A DNA stretch of 64,000 bases from G963675935 sp963719005 (GTDB taxonomy: Bacteria; Planctomycetota; Planctomycetia; Pirellulales; Thermoguttaceae): contig CAVRAR010000014.1 of the NCBI GenBank assembly GCA_963719005.1, positions 744,001 to 808,000 on the forward strand, in the 5' to 3' direction. A program made the position numbers and the translations under genes. The first letter of the stretch is position 1. Each line of letters begins with the position of its first letter. Positions 17,955 through 28,228 of this stretch are shown one piece after another. The notes beneath the pieces were generated by a model. That model did no database searches. It worked only from the letters and a program-made list of their open reading frames with translations, and had not been told where the DNA came from.

Positions 17955-18268
17955 CGACGAGACTCCTTTCTCAGTGCGGTGGGCCAAAAATCAGATCGCC
18001 TCGGAACAACCTTGCGGGGATCCTGCCGGAGCGGGCAACGACACGATCTCTTGAGGCGTCTGCCGACTCTCTCGGACAATAGAACAACCATTTGTCCGCA
18101 TATCTGGATTATTGGATCCCTCCGTTAAATCTGATCGACACAACGTAACCGGCACTTTCGTTAGGCTGTCTTGGTCGCTAAAAGAGGGGCAGTCGGCAAA
18201 GTCAACGCCATCAGCGGCCGCCAGACTACCCTGAGTGGCGGTGTTGCTTGCCTAGATTAGCCAAGCTC
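17955..18268. other. Intergenic region between ABC ATPase and MORN gene
   Basis: No gene is seen. It must contain the MORN promoter on the minus strand; a ribosome binding site (AGGAGT) is clear at its left end, but no strong -35/-10 pair could be assigned. Confidence 0.45.
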
Positions 18269-19465
18269 TCACCCGTCCGCCGCGAACAGATGCGTCTTCG
18301 ACGAATCCACGTGCAAGGTTGCTTGGCTGTCGCACTGGATTGGTTCGGCCGGGACGCGGCAGACGAGACGTTGGCCGTCGGCGATCCTGACGCGCAAGTC
18401 CATTGTGCCGCCGAGCGGCTCGATCACTTCCACTGTGCCGGAGATGCTCCAGGCGAGTTGGTGGGCATCGCTTGACGCCGCTTGTAGTCGGAGGTTGTCG
18501 GGGCGGATTCCTAAGACAGTTTTCTTGTTGACTCTCAGGTTGTCAACGTCGTAGGACAATAGCCGGGAGCCAACGGCTCCCGGAGGGCAACCGCCGAGAG
18601 ACGCCCGTTCCGGGGGCCCTTGGCTCCCGGGTATTTCGACACCGTCAATCTGACGTTGGCCCTTGTCGATCGGCACTCGCAGCGATGGCGACTCGAACCA
18701 GAACTGTCCGGCGGCGTCTTCGGCCAGGCGGCCGTCGATGAAGTTCATCGACGGCGTTCCGATAAAGCCGGCGACGAAGCGATTGGCGGGCGAGTGGTAG
18801 ACGTCCAACGGCGTGCCGCATTGCTGAAGCCGGCCGCCGCGGAGGACGGCGATCCGGTCGCCGAGCGTCATTGCCTCCTCCTGATCGTGGGTTACGTAAA
18901 TCGTGGTGACGGCCAACTGGCGGTGCAGCCGCTTCAGCTCCGCGCGGGTGTCGGCGCGGAGCTTGGCGTCGAGATTCGAGAGCGGCTCGTCGAGCAGGAA
19001 TACCTTCGGCCGCCGCACCAACGCCCGGGCCAGCGCCACGCGCTGCCGCTGCCCGCCGGACAGGGCGTGCGGCTTGCGGTCGAGAAGCCCCTGCAAGTCG
19101 AGCAACTCCGCCGCCCAAGCGACACGGCGGGCGATTTCGGTTTTCGCCACTCCGCGGCGACTGAGCCCGAAAGCGATGTTGTTTCGGACAGTCTTGTTCG
19201 GGTACATCGCATAGTTTTGGAAGACCATCGCCACATCGCGGTCTCTCGGCGACGCGTGATTGACCACTCGGTCGCCGATGCGGATCGTTCCGTCGGTCAG
19301 TTGCTCCAGGCCGGCAATCATGCGCAGGATGGTGCTCTTGCCCGAGCCCGAGGGGCCGACGAGCACCAGAAACTCCCCGTCGCTAACGGTCAAATCGAGC
19401 CGATCGACGGCGCGGATGCTGCCGGGAAAGGTCTTGCCTAGGTTTTCGAGCTTGACGTTCGACAT
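18269..19465 (-). CDS. UgpC/MalK-type sugar ABC transporter ATP-binding protein, with in-frame repeat
   Basis: All ABC ATPase motifs are present: Walker A GPSGSGKST (residues about 38-46), Q-loop FQNYAMYPN, signature LSGGQRQR, Walker B VFLLDEPLSNLD, D-loop and the switch histidine in VTHDQEEA. The C-terminal TOBE/OB extension (FIGTPSMNFIDG, LGIRPDNL, GTVEVIEPLGG) places it in the UgpC/MalK branch, ATPases that energise import of glycerol-3-phosphate or oligosaccharides. No permease or binding protein is adjacent, so it may be a shared ATPase. A palindrome (18563-18630) is translated in frame in the extension, between QIDGVEI and VDNLRVNKK. The start may be 19465 (MSNVKLENL) or three codons earlier. 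Confidence 0.88.
   Translation of the reverse strand: MSNVKLENLGKTFPGSIRAVDRLDLTVSDGEFLVLVGPSGSGKSTILRMIAGLEQLTDGTIRIGDRVVNHASPRDRDVAMVFQNYAMYPNKTVRNNIAFGLSRRGVAKTEIARRVAWAAELLDLQGLLDRKPHALSGGQRQRVALARALVRRPKVFLLDEPLSNLDAKLRADTRAELKRLHRQLAVTTIYVTHDQEEAMTLGDRIAVLRGGRLQQCGTPLDVYHSPANRFVAGFIGTPSMNFIDGRLAEDAAGQFWFESPSLRVPIDKGQRQIDGVEIPGSQGPPERASLGGCPPGAVGSRLLSYDVDNLRVNKKTVLGIRPDNLRLQAASSDAHQLAWSISGTVEVIEPLGGTMDLRVRIADGQRLVCRVPAEPIQCDSQATLHVDSSKTHLFAADG
18563..18630. repeat. Palindromic element, family M (CCGGGAGCCAA...TTGGCTCCCGG), inside ugpC-like gene
   Basis: An outer stem CCGGGAGCCAA/TTGGCTCCCGG encloses a nested palindrome CCGGGAGCCAACGGCTCCCGG at its left arm. It is read in frame as GSQGPPERASLGGCPPGAVG. 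Confidence 0.88.
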
Positions 19466-19652
19466 GACGTCCATATTACCATGAGTTCCTTGGGTTTGTC
19501 TCGGGGGTCGGCCCTCGGCGCTCCGGTTGGCATGTTTTCAGGAGCACGTGCTTGTGGTAGAATATTCGATAGTCGCGGGCCGAGAGAAACCTACGGTTGT
19601 GACAGCCCGCTCCTGTGCCCCTGCCCCCCGCTCCTTGCTGGAGAAACAGAAA

Positions 19653-22600
19653 ATGTCCCGAGCGATTACCATGCCGACGCTGCCGTTTCTGCTGTTGTCC
19701 TGCGTGCTTTCATGCCAGGTCGCTTCGGCCGAGGAGCCGCGGCTCTTGTGGCAAATCGGCTCGCCCGATGGCAAGACGGCGGAGTTCGCTTTGGGGCCGA
19801 AGGACTACGCGAAATTCGCCGATGATCCGCTGTACGTGGTCGGCGTCTCCGAGGCGAAGCGGGATTGGCCCTACGTGCATCCCGGGCCGGCCGACGCTTG
19901 GGCAGGGGCTCGAAGTCACACCTTCACGATCTCGTTCGGGCTGAAGCAGAAGCCGACGGCGACCTGTCGGCTGCGGATCGATCTGGCCGACACGCAGGCT
20001 CAGATACCGCCGATGCTGCGAATCGCCGTGAATGGGCGGCGCGTTGCCGACAAGAGGATGCGTCGCGGCGGCGGCGACGCTTCGATTGCCGGCGAGCTGT
20101 CGCAAGCCCGCAAGCATAGCGTGGTTATCGATATCGCCCCATCGCTGTTCAAGGAAGGTGCAAACGACATCGATATCACGACGCTTTCCGGCAGTTGGGT
20201 GCTTTACGATTGGATCGGGTTCGACGCGCCGAAAGGCGTAGAGTTGCTGCCGTTGGGCCCGTCCTACCAAACTCGCGTGGACAAGATCGAAGCTCCAGCG
20301 GTGTTGGTCAGACGCGACGGGGAGCTCCGCCAACCGGTGCGGCTGACCATTCGCCACGCCGGCCAACCGGCCGAAGCGACCGTGGCGGTCGTCGGCGCGG
20401 AAAATGCAACGGTCTCCCTGAAGCGTGGAACGCAGGAAATCGAGCTGACCGTGCCGGCGGTCGAGAAAGAGACGGTGGAATACGTGATGGTAAATTTGCC
20501 CGGCGGGGCGGTTTCCAACCGGCCGGTCACGCTCAAGCCCGTGCGAAAATGGGTCGTTTATCTGCTGCCGCATTCGCACGTCGATATCGGTTACACGCAA
20601 TTGCAGGCCGATGTGGAGAAGAAGCAGTGGTCGAACATCGACACGGCGTTGGATTTGATCCGCAAGACCGCCGACTATCCGCCCGAGGCCCGTTTCAAGT
20701 GGAACGCCGAAGTTCTCTGGGCGATGGACAGCTACCTGCAAAAGCAGCCGCCGGAGAAACAGCAGCGGCTGGTCGACGCGATTCGCGGCGGCAACGTGGA
20801 GCTCGACGCCCTCTACGGCAACGAGTTGACCGGCCTCTGCCGGCCCGAAGAACTGCTGCGGCTGATGCAGTGGGGCGACATGCTCGGGCGGCGCTGCGGC
20901 GTGAAGGTCAATTCGGCCATGATCAGCGACGTGCCGGGCTACACCTGGGGAATCGTCTCCGCCATGAACCAGGCCGGGGTGAAATACTTCTCCATCGGCC
21001 CAAACTACGCCGACCGCATAGGGACGAACCATGAGCACCTGGGAAGATAAACCGTTCTATTGGATCGGCCCCGACGGCGAGCACAAGGTCTTGTCTTGGA
21101 TTCCGTACATGGGCTATGCCCTCGGCCACACCGGATACCGGCTGGACAAGCAATTGTTCGAGCGCGTCGCGCAATTGGAGAAAGCCGGGTATCCCTACGA
21201 CATGGTCTATTTCCGCTGGAACGTCGGCGGCGACAACGGCGCGCCCGACGCCGGACTTTCCGACCTGGTGAAGAAAATGGAACGCCAAATATGCCTATCC
21301 CAAGATGGTGATTACGACCACGAGCAAGCTATTCGCCGAGTTTGAACGGCGCTACGGCGACAAGATTCCATCGTTCCACGGCGACTTCACGCCCTACTGG
21401 GAAGACGGCGCGGCCTCGTCGGCCCGCGAAACGGCGATCAACCGCACTGCCGCCGAGCGGCTGGTGCAGGCGGAAACGCTCTGGGCGATGCTCGATCCCG
21501 CCCGGTATCCCGCCGAGAAGTTCAACGCCGCGTGGCGCAACGTGGTTCTTTACGACGAACACACCTGGGGCGCGTACAACAGCATCGACGAGCCCGACGC
21601 GCCGTTCGTCAAGGAGCAATGGAAAGTCAAGCAGGCGTACGCACTCGACGCTGACGCCCAATCGCGCCGCTTGCTCGCGGCGGCAACGCCCGGACGTGAC
21701 GAGGCCCAGACTTCGTCGGCCGTCGATGTGTTCAATACGTCCTGCTGGCCGCGAACCGATCTCGTCGTGCTGCCGAAGGCACAAAGCACCGCGGGCGATG
21801 GGGTGGTCGATTCCGACGGCGAGCCGGTTCCGGCACAACGTCTTGCGACCGGCGAGTTGGCGTTCTTGGCCAAGAATGTTCCGGCCCTGGCCGGCCGCCG
21901 ATTCTCGATCACGGCCGGGAGCGCCCTGCGGAAGGCCAGGACGGCCACGCGTACGCTGAAGGAGCGTCGCTTTACACTCCAGCCGTCACGCTTCGGCTTG
22001 ACGCAGCCTCGGGCGCGATCCAGAGCCTCCGCAGTCCCGCCATCCACGCCGAACTTTGCGATGCGAAATCGGGCGTCGGCATGAATCGTTACTACTATGT
22101 TCTCGGCAGCAATGTGAAGGAAGCGCGGCAGTCGGGTCCGGCGAAGGTCACGATCAAGGAATCCGGCCCGTTGCTGGCTTCGTTGCTGATCGAGTCGGCC
22201 GCGCCGGGCTGCGCGAAGTTCAGCCGCGAAATTCGCGTGATCGACGGGGTGGACCGCGTGGACATCCTCAACACGCTCGACAAGACGGCCGTGCGCGAGA
22301 AGGAAGGCGTGCATCTGGGCTTCGCCTTCAACGTCCCCGGCTGCACGACGCGAATGGACATTCCCTGGGCGGTCATTCGGCCGGAAATCGACCAATTGCC
22401 CGGGGCGTGCAAGAATTGGTTCACCGTCGGCCGCTGGGTCGACGTGTCGAACCAGGACTACGGCGTGACCTGCGCGACGCTGGACGCCCCGCTGGTCGAA
22501 GTCGGCGCGATCACCGCCAATCTGATCGGCTCGCAGACCGACCCCAATGCCTGGATCGGTAAAACCGAGTCCTCGCCGACTTTTTATTCTTGGGTGATGA

Positions 22601-23019
22601 ACAACCACTGGCACACGAACTACCTCGCCGAGCAATCGGGCCCGACGACGTTCCGCTACGCCTTGCAGCCGCACAAGCAATACGATGCGATCGCGGCCCA
22701 GCGGTTCGGCATCGAGTGCAGCCAGCCGCTGGTCGTCGTGCCGGCCCGCGGCGTCGCTCCCGCCGCGGCTTCACTGCTCGAGCTCGACACGCCTGACGTC
22801 ATCGTCGCCTCGATCAAGCCGAGCGCCGACGGCCGTGCGCAGATCGTCCGTCTCTTCGGCGCTGCGGGCAAGCCGGCCAAGGTCAAACTGAAGTGGAACT
22901 CGTCCAGAGCGAGGGCAGTGTATCGGAGCAACCTCGCGGAAGATCGAGTCGCGCCGATGGCCGGGCCCGTTGACGTGGGAGCGTGGGAGATCGTGACGTT
23001 GCGCGTCCAGCCGAGGTAA
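19653..23019 (+). CDS. GH38 alpha-mannosidase family protein, secreted (three frameshifts)
   Basis: Start ATG 19653 (MSRAITMPTLPFLLLSCVL) gives a signal peptide cut after about VASAEE. A beta-sandwich N-terminal region (about 290 residues) precedes the GH38 catalytic domain: zinc/substrate motif LLPHSHVDIGYT near residue 307, nucleophile region ISDVPGYTWG near 425 and the second metal motif YDEHTWGAYN after the second break. One-base errors interrupt it near 21027 (GACGAACC), 21284 (AAAA) and 21925; each downstream frame resumes the same family (STWEDKPFYWIGPDG, then YAYPKMVITT, then YAEGASLYTP). The C-terminal beta domain ends at 23019; repaired length is about 1120 residues. It probably trims alpha-linked mannose from polysaccharide in the periplasm. 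Confidence 0.82.
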
Positions 23020-23072
23020 GGGGATGTTTCTGGGCATCTCCCCTCTCAACCACAAGAAGTGCTGCCGGTCTC

Positions 23073-23522
23073 TTAGCGCATTGACCGATAGTCGATCTTC
23101 CAGAACCATCGGCACACGAGCGGAGCCGCGAAGAATGCCATCGCGATAAATCCCGCGATCGCGCCGACGACTGCCCCGCTTATCTCATTCGGGCGCACCG
23201 CCCACCCGACCGCAGCTCCAAGTAGCGGTCCGGCTCCCCAACCGAATAGTTTCAGCGAGAAGGGAGCCGCTTGCCGCTGCCGACGGCGATACGTAGCGAT
23301 GGATTCGCCCGTGTCCTCCCAAGCAACCGACCCAATCCACACGGCTCTTTGGCAGCCGACACAGAATGTCCGAGTTGCCACAGCGAATGGATTCGCCAAT
23401 CGATCGAAGTCAGAACCGGAAACTACAGTTACTTGCCCGCAGGCTCGGTGGGTATAGGCCCGTTCCGCCGGAACTCCTTTTGGTTTAAAACCATTCTTAC
23501 CGTGCCGGTTGTCGTCAACCAT
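23073..23522 (-). CDS. Hypothetical small membrane protein with cysteine pair
   Basis: A 149-residue protein I do not recognise. The first half is hydrophilic with HRACGQ and FCVGCQRAVW, three cysteines suggesting a zinc- or redox-binding knuckle. The second half has two hydrophobic segments (residues about 90-107 and 115-137; FGWGAGPLLGAAVGWAV and AVVGAIAGFIAMAFFAAPLV) and a basic C-terminus. It overlaps no other gene, is convergent with the mannosidase, and has consistent planctomycete-like amino-acid usage. No function can be given. Confidence 0.5.
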   Translation of the reverse strand: MVDDNRHGKNGFKPKGVPAERAYTHRACGQVTVVSGSDFDRLANPFAVATRTFCVGCQRAVWIGSVAWEDTGESIATYRRRQRQAAPFSLKLFGWGAGPLLGAAVGWAVRPNEISGAVVGAIAGFIAMAFFAAPLVCRWFWKIDYRSMR

Positions 23523-23761
23523 ACGCGCCTCTGGCTCAGGATGCTAAGTGGCTCCCTACGTCATTGTCTCAATCGTAAGCACTGTTCAACCCAGCGAACC
23601 ACAGTAGGCGTGGTCAGCACTTCAGTATAACAAGTACAGCCCGCCTTGGTCTAGGCGCACGTGCTACGGGATGCCCACTGCTCTCGGTTCCTGTTATAAT
23701 GCAGGTACGACTGACTTTTTTCATGCCTCGGCCACAGGCGCTCGAATCGCGGCGGCGTCCG

Positions 23762-26700
23762 ATGTCCACTCGCTTCCAGCTTGAAAAGGAGATCGGCCGT
23801 GCCATGCGCGCCGATCGCTACCGTTTTCAGCGGGAATTGCGCGCGCTGGGAGAGCCGCAGAAGGACGGCAGCCCGCCCGACGGGCGACCGGCGCGGCTGG
23901 CCGACGCGGTGCGGCGCTCCGTGGCCCTGCGCGAGGCCCGCCGCCGCGGCGTGCCGCCGATTCGCTACGACGACGATCTGCCGGTCTCGGCCAGACGCGA
24001 CGAGATCGCGGGGGCCATCCGCGACAACCAGGTGGTCGTCATCTGCGGCGAAACCGGCTCGGGCAAATCGACCCAACTGCCGAAAATCTGCCTGGAATTG
24101 GGCCGCGGCATCGAGGGGCTCATCGGCCACACCCAACCCCGCCGCATCGCCGCCCGCAGCGTGGCGGCGCGGATCGCCGACGAGCTGGCCTCGCCCCTGG
24201 GCGGCGACGTCGGCTTCAAGGTCCGCTTCGCCGAGGCCCTTTCGCCGCAGACCTACGTCAAGCTGATGACCGACGGCATCCTGCTGGCCGAAACCCAGAG
24301 CGATGCATTCCTCGACCAATACGACACGATCATTTTGGACGAAGCCCACGAGCGGTCGCTGAACATCGATTTTCTCATCGGATATCTGAAGCGTCTGCTG
24401 CCGAAGCGGCGCGATCTGAAAGTGATCGTCACGTCGGCGACGATCGACGCCGCCCGATTCGCCGCCCACTTCGCCACGCCGCACGGCCCGGCGCCGGTGG
24501 TCGAAGTCTCCGGTCGAACGTATCCGGTCGAAGTCCGCTGGCGGCCGCCGCTGGCCGACGAAGACGGCGGCGAGCCCGATTTGCAGCAGGCGATTCTGGC
24601 GGCCGTCGCGGAAGTGGCCGGCATCGACCAGGGCGACATCCTCATCTTCATGCCGACCGAGCGGCACATCCACGAAACGGTCAAAACGCTCCGCGGCCAG
24701 CCGCTGCCGGGCGATCGCAGCGGGCGGCTGCCCGAGATTCTGCCGCTGTACGGCCGGCTCTCGATGCGCGAGCAGCAGCGCGTCTTCCAGCCGGGCGGGA
24801 AACGCCGCGTAGTGATCGCCACCAACGTGGCCGAGTCGTCGCTTACCGTGCCGCGGATTCGCTACGTAATCGACCCGGGCACGGCGCGGATCAGCCGCTA
24901 CTCCCCGCGGAGCAAGACGCAACGGCTGCCGATCGAGCCGATTTCCCGTGCGTCGGCCGACCAGCGCAAGGGCCGCTGCGGGCGGATCGGGCCGGGCATC
25001 TGCGTGCGGCTCTTCGGCGAAGAGGATTACGCCGCCCGCGACGCTTACACGCCGCCCGAAATCCAGCGGAGCAATCTGGCGACCGTCATTCTGCAAACCA
25101 AGGCCCTGCGGCTTGGCCCGATCGAGCGTTTCCCGTTCCTCGATCCGCCCAAGCCCGAGGCGGTCAACGACGGATACCGAACGTTGGTCGAGCTTGGCGC
25201 CCTCGACGCCAAGGGCGAGTTGACCGAGATCGGCCGGCAGTTGAGCCGCCTGCCGATCGACCCGCGTTTCGGGCGGATGATCCTGGCCGCCGCCGACGAG
25301 GGCTGCCTGCACGAGGTGCTCATCATCGCCGCGGCGTTGGCGGTGCAGGATCCGCGCGAGCGGCCGTTGGATAAGCAAGAAGCCGCCGACGCCTCCCACG
25401 CTCTCCGCGCCGACGAGCAGTCAGATTTCGTCGCCTATTTGAAGCTCTGGGACTTCTACCACAAGCTGAAATCGGAGCTGTCGCGGGGTCAACTCCGCAA
25501 GGCGTGCCGGCAGAACTTCTTGTCGTTCAATCGGATGCGGGAGTGGCTCGACGTCCATCGGGAGCTGATGGAATTGGTCAGGCAGGCCGGCCTTTCGCGG
25601 GAAGGGGAGAGAGGAAAGGGGAGAGGGGAGAGGGAAAACGAGCGCACATCTACTCTTGCCCTTCCCTCTCCCCTCTCCTCTCTCCCCTCACCTCCTTTCG
25701 CCCGTCGCGTCAAGCAAGGCCGCACCGACCGCCGGCAATACGACAACATGCACCGCGCCATCCTCACCGGCTTGCTCTCCAGCCTGGCCAACCGCGGCGA
25801 CGGCTACGAATATACCGTTGCCGGTGGCGGCAAGGCGGTGCTCTGGCCCGGCTCCGGCGTCTTCAAACAGAAGCCGAAATGGATCGTGGCGGCGGAAGTG
25901 GTCGAGACGACGCGGCGATACCTGCGAACTTGCGGACAGATCGATCCCCGCTGGATCGAGCGGATCGCCGCACACCTCGTCCGCCGCACGTACCACGGCG
26001 TCCACTGGGCCCCCGCTCACGCCTCGGCGATGGCGTTGGAAAAAGTCACGCTCTTCGGCCTGACGATCGTGCCCGGCCGACGAATCCCCTATGGGCCGAT
26101 CGATCCGGCCATGTCGCGCCACCTGATGATCGAGCAGGGGCTGGTCGAGGGGCACATCGAGCCGAAGCCCGCCTTCCTGCTGAAGAATCAGGAATTGGCC
26201 GAAGAGTTGGAGCGGCTTCAGGCGAAGCTGCGGCGCCGCGACCTGCTGGTGCCCGATTTCTCGCGTTACGAATTCTACGACCGCCGCGTGCCGGCCGACG
26301 TCTACGACGGCGCGACGCTGGCCACGTGGCTGAAGACGAGCCCGCACGCCTTGACGATGGGCCGCTCCGACCTATTGCGCCACGGCATCGGCGAACTTGG
26401 CGAGGAGCGATTCCCCGACACGCTGAGCATCCGCCACCTCGAACTGCCGCTCGACTACCGCTATGAACCAGGCGCCGAGCAGGACGGCGTGACGCTCGAC
26501 GTGCCGATCGAAGCCCTCAATCAGGTCGCCCCCGAGCCGCTGGGCTGGCTGGTGCCGGGCTTGATGAAGGAGAAGGTGCTGGCACTGATCCGCTCGCTGC
26601 CGAAGTCGCTACGGACCCGCTTCGTGCCCGCCCCGGAGACGGCCGAGCGCGTCGTGCCGATGCTGCGTTTCGGCGAGGGGAACATTCACGCGGCCGTGGC

Positions 26701-27910
26701 GGCGGCGCTGGGGCAACTCGGCGGCATCGCCGTCCCGCCCGACGCCTTCCAGGACGACCGTCTGCCGCCGGAACTGCGGATGAACGTCCGCGTGACCGAC
26801 GCCGACGGCCGGCTGCTGGCCTCGGGCCGAGACCTCGAAGCCATCCGCCGCGAACTCGGCGCGCAGGCGGCCGAAAGCTTCTCGCAACTCGACGATCCGC
26901 GCTGGAACCGCGACGGCCTGACCGATTGGGACTTCGACGATCTCCCGGCCGAAGTCGAACTGCCCCGCGGGCGGCTCTCGGTCAAAGGCTATCCGGCCTT
27001 GCTCGATCGCGACGGGACCGTCTCGCTGCGGCTGGTCGATTCGCTGCCACGGGCGGAACATGAGACCCGCTTCGGCGTGCGGCGGCTCTGCTTCCTCGCC
27101 GCGCGGCGAGAACTGAAAACGCAGGTCGATTGGCTGCCGAATCTCGACCGCATGGAAGTCTACGCGGCCACGCTGCCGGGCTTCGACGTTCGCGGCCAAC
27201 TCGCCGAGTTGTTGGCCGACCGCGCGATGGTCGCCGACCAGCCCCTGCCACGCACACGCGCCGATTACGAACGACTGCTAGCCGCCGGCCGCGAGCGAAT
27301 CGGTTGGGCCGCCCAGGAATTGCTCTCGGTCGTCCAACCGCTCTTCGAGGGCTACCACCAAGCGTGTTTGGCAGTCGAGCAATTTGTATCCGGCACACAC
27401 CGTGTGCCGTTGACCGTTCCCGTAGCAGGCACACGCCGTGTGCCGTCCTCGGACTCCGTAGCAGGCACACGCCGTGTGCCGTCCTTCAAACCGGATGACA
27501 AACACGGGGACGGCACACGGCGTGTGCCGGATACAAAGTGGCAATACGCGCTGGACGACATTCGCGAGCAGATCGCGTGGCTGATGGCGTCCGATTCGTT
27601 CTCGAAGACGCCGTGGGAGTGGCTGCGGCAATACCCGCGGTATTTCCGGGCGATTTGCAGCCGGCTTGAAAATCTGCCGGGCGGGGTGCCGCGCGACTTC
27701 GAGAAGTTCCAGGACTTCCAGCCGCGATGGCAGCTTTTCCAGGAGCACGCCCGGCATCAGCAATCGCAAGGCGTCGTCGATCCCGAGTTGCTGCACCTGC
27801 GCTGGATGCTGGAAGAATACCGCGTCTCGCTCTTCGCCCAAAAGCTCGGCACGGCAATCCCCGTCTCGCCGAAGCGGCTGGAGCAGCAATGGGCGAAGGT
27901 GCAGGCGTAA
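23762..27910 (+). CDS. hrpA: ATP-dependent RNA helicase HrpA, with two in-frame repeat insertions
   Basis: The intact frame encodes about 1380 residues with DEAH-helicase motifs in order: GETGSGKSTQLPK, TQPRRIAARSVA, DEAHERS, TSATIDA, VIATNVAESSLT and QRKGRCGRIGPG; then the winged-helix/ratchet and OB domains and the large C-terminal DUF3418 domain ending LEQQWAKVQA. HrpA is a cytosolic 3'-5' RNA helicase acting on mRNA and stalled ribosomes. The start at 23762 (MSTRFQLEKEIGRAMR) fits the family; the earlier ATG at 23699 overlaps a TATAAT (23695-23700). Two extra segments interrupt it in frame: a GA/CT-rich hairpin (25598-25700, in the linker before GRTDRRQYDN) and a block of four GGCACACGCCGTGTGCC palindromes (27392-27528) in the C-terminal domain. 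Confidence 0.93.
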   Translation: MSTRFQLEKEIGRAMRADRYRFQRELRALGEPQKDGSPPDGRPARLADAVRRSVALREARRRGVPPIRYDDDLPVSARRDEIAGAIRDNQVVVICGETGSGKSTQLPKICLELGRGIEGLIGHTQPRRIAARSVAARIADELASPLGGDVGFKVRFAEALSPQTYVKLMTDGILLAETQSDAFLDQYDTIILDEAHERSLNIDFLIGYLKRLLPKRRDLKVIVTSATIDAARFAAHFATPHGPAPVVEVSGRTYPVEVRWRPPLADEDGGEPDLQQAILAAVAEVAGIDQGDILIFMPTERHIHETVKTLRGQPLPGDRSGRLPEILPLYGRLSMREQQRVFQPGGKRRVVIATNVAESSLTVPRIRYVIDPGTARISRYSPRSKTQRLPIEPISRASADQRKGRCGRIGPGICVRLFGEEDYAARDAYTPPEIQRSNLATVILQTKALRLGPIERFPFLDPPKPEAVNDGYRTLVELGALDAKGELTEIGRQLSRLPIDPRFGRMILAAADEGCLHEVLIIAAALAVQDPRERPLDKQEAADASHALRADEQSDFVAYLKLWDFYHKLKSELSRGQLRKACRQNFLSFNRMREWLDVHRELMELVRQAGLSREGERGKGRGERENERTSTLALPSPLSSLPSPPFARRVKQGRTDRRQYDNMHRAILTGLLSSLANRGDGYEYTVAGGGKAVLWPGSGVFKQKPKWIVAAEVVETTRRYLRTCGQIDPRWIERIAAHLVRRTYHGVHWAPAHASAMALEKVTLFGLTIVPGRRIPYGPIDPAMSRHLMIEQGLVEGHIEPKPAFLLKNQELAEELERLQAKLRRRDLLVPDFSRYEFYDRRVPADVYDGATLATWLKTSPHALTMGRSDLLRHGIGELGEERFPDTLSIRHLELPLDYRYEPGAEQDGVTLDVPIEALNQVAPEPLGWLVPGLMKEKVLALIRSLPKSLRTRFVPAPETAERVVPMLRFGEGNIHAAVAAALGQLGGIAVPPDAFQDDRLPPELRMNVRVTDADGRLLASGRDLEAIRRELGAQAAESFSQLDDPRWNRDGLTDWDFDDLPAEVELPRGRLSVKGYPALLDRDGTVSLRLVDSLPRAEHETRFGVRRLCFLAARRELKTQVDWLPNLDRMEVYAATLPGFDVRGQLAELLADRAMVADQPLPRTRADYERLLAAGRERIGWAAQELLSVVQPLFEGYHQACLAVEQFVSGTHRVPLTVPVAGTRRVPSSDSVAGTRRVPSFKPDDKHGDGTRRVPDTKWQYALDDIREQIAWLMASDSFSKTPWEWLRQYPRYFRAICSRLENLPGGVPRDFEKFQDFQPRWQLFQEHARHQQSQGVVDPELLHLRWMLEEYRVSLFAQKLGTAIPVSPKRLEQQWAKVQA
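25598..25700. repeat. Low-complexity inverted repeat (family N) inside hrpA
   Basis: A purine arm (GGGGAGAGAGGAAAGGGGAG) is followed by a pyrimidine arm (CTTCCCTCTCCCCTCTCCTC) forming a hairpin of about 100 bp; read in frame as Arg/Glu/Gly then Pro/Ser/Leu. Similar elements are in the RND pump at 36268-36432 and 37498-37640. Confidence 0.85.
27392..27528. repeat. Four palindromes, family E (GGCACACGCCGTGTGCC), inside hrpA
   Basis: 17-bp palindromes at 27392-27408, 27429-27445, 27464-27480 and 27512-27528 with similar spacers are translated as repeated GTRRVP. The same palindrome is in the RND pump gene at 35555-35571 and 35579-35593. Confidence 0.92.
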
Positions 27911-28228
27911 GCGAGCACGTAAACGAAAATCAAAGCGCCCGACCCCTCTTGTCTCTCTCCTTTTGCCTTCCGCAAAACGCGGAGGATCGCCAATCAGGAT
28001 GGGCAAGGTACGCCTGCTGAGTCTAGCCCAAGTTCGCGAGTTGTGTAGCCCGTGTTGACGTAAGTCCTTATGCAGCAACACCCGGCCAAAAAAAGTCTTC
28101 ACTACAGGTCTTCACTACATACTTTTGGGTAGCATTGTTGGAAAACTACGTAATCAATTGTCATTTCCCGACTTGAGGGCTTGATAGCATTGCATTGCTA
28201 GCAATGAAAGTGGCGAACTTGGGCTAGC
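27911..28228. other. Convergent intergenic region carrying a MITE-like element
   Basis: No gene is seen. Most of the stretch is the 205-bp element at 28023-28227. Confidence 0.55.
28023..28227. mobile_element. MITE-like element with perfect 15-bp terminal inverted repeats
   Basis: CTAGCCCAAGTTCGC at 28023-28037 is exactly reverse-complemented at 28213-28227, enclosing 175 bp with no coding capacity. The right end touches the stop codon of the lipoprotein gene. No clear target duplication is visible. Confidence 0.6.

Noticed and set aside
23695..23700. TATAAT as hrpA promoter
   Set aside because: The -10 is perfect, but I find no acceptable -35 at the right distance, so it is only mentioned in the hrpA entry.
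23651..25399. A 582-codon minus-strand open frame
   Set aside because: Antisense shadow of hrpA, which carries all helicase motifs.
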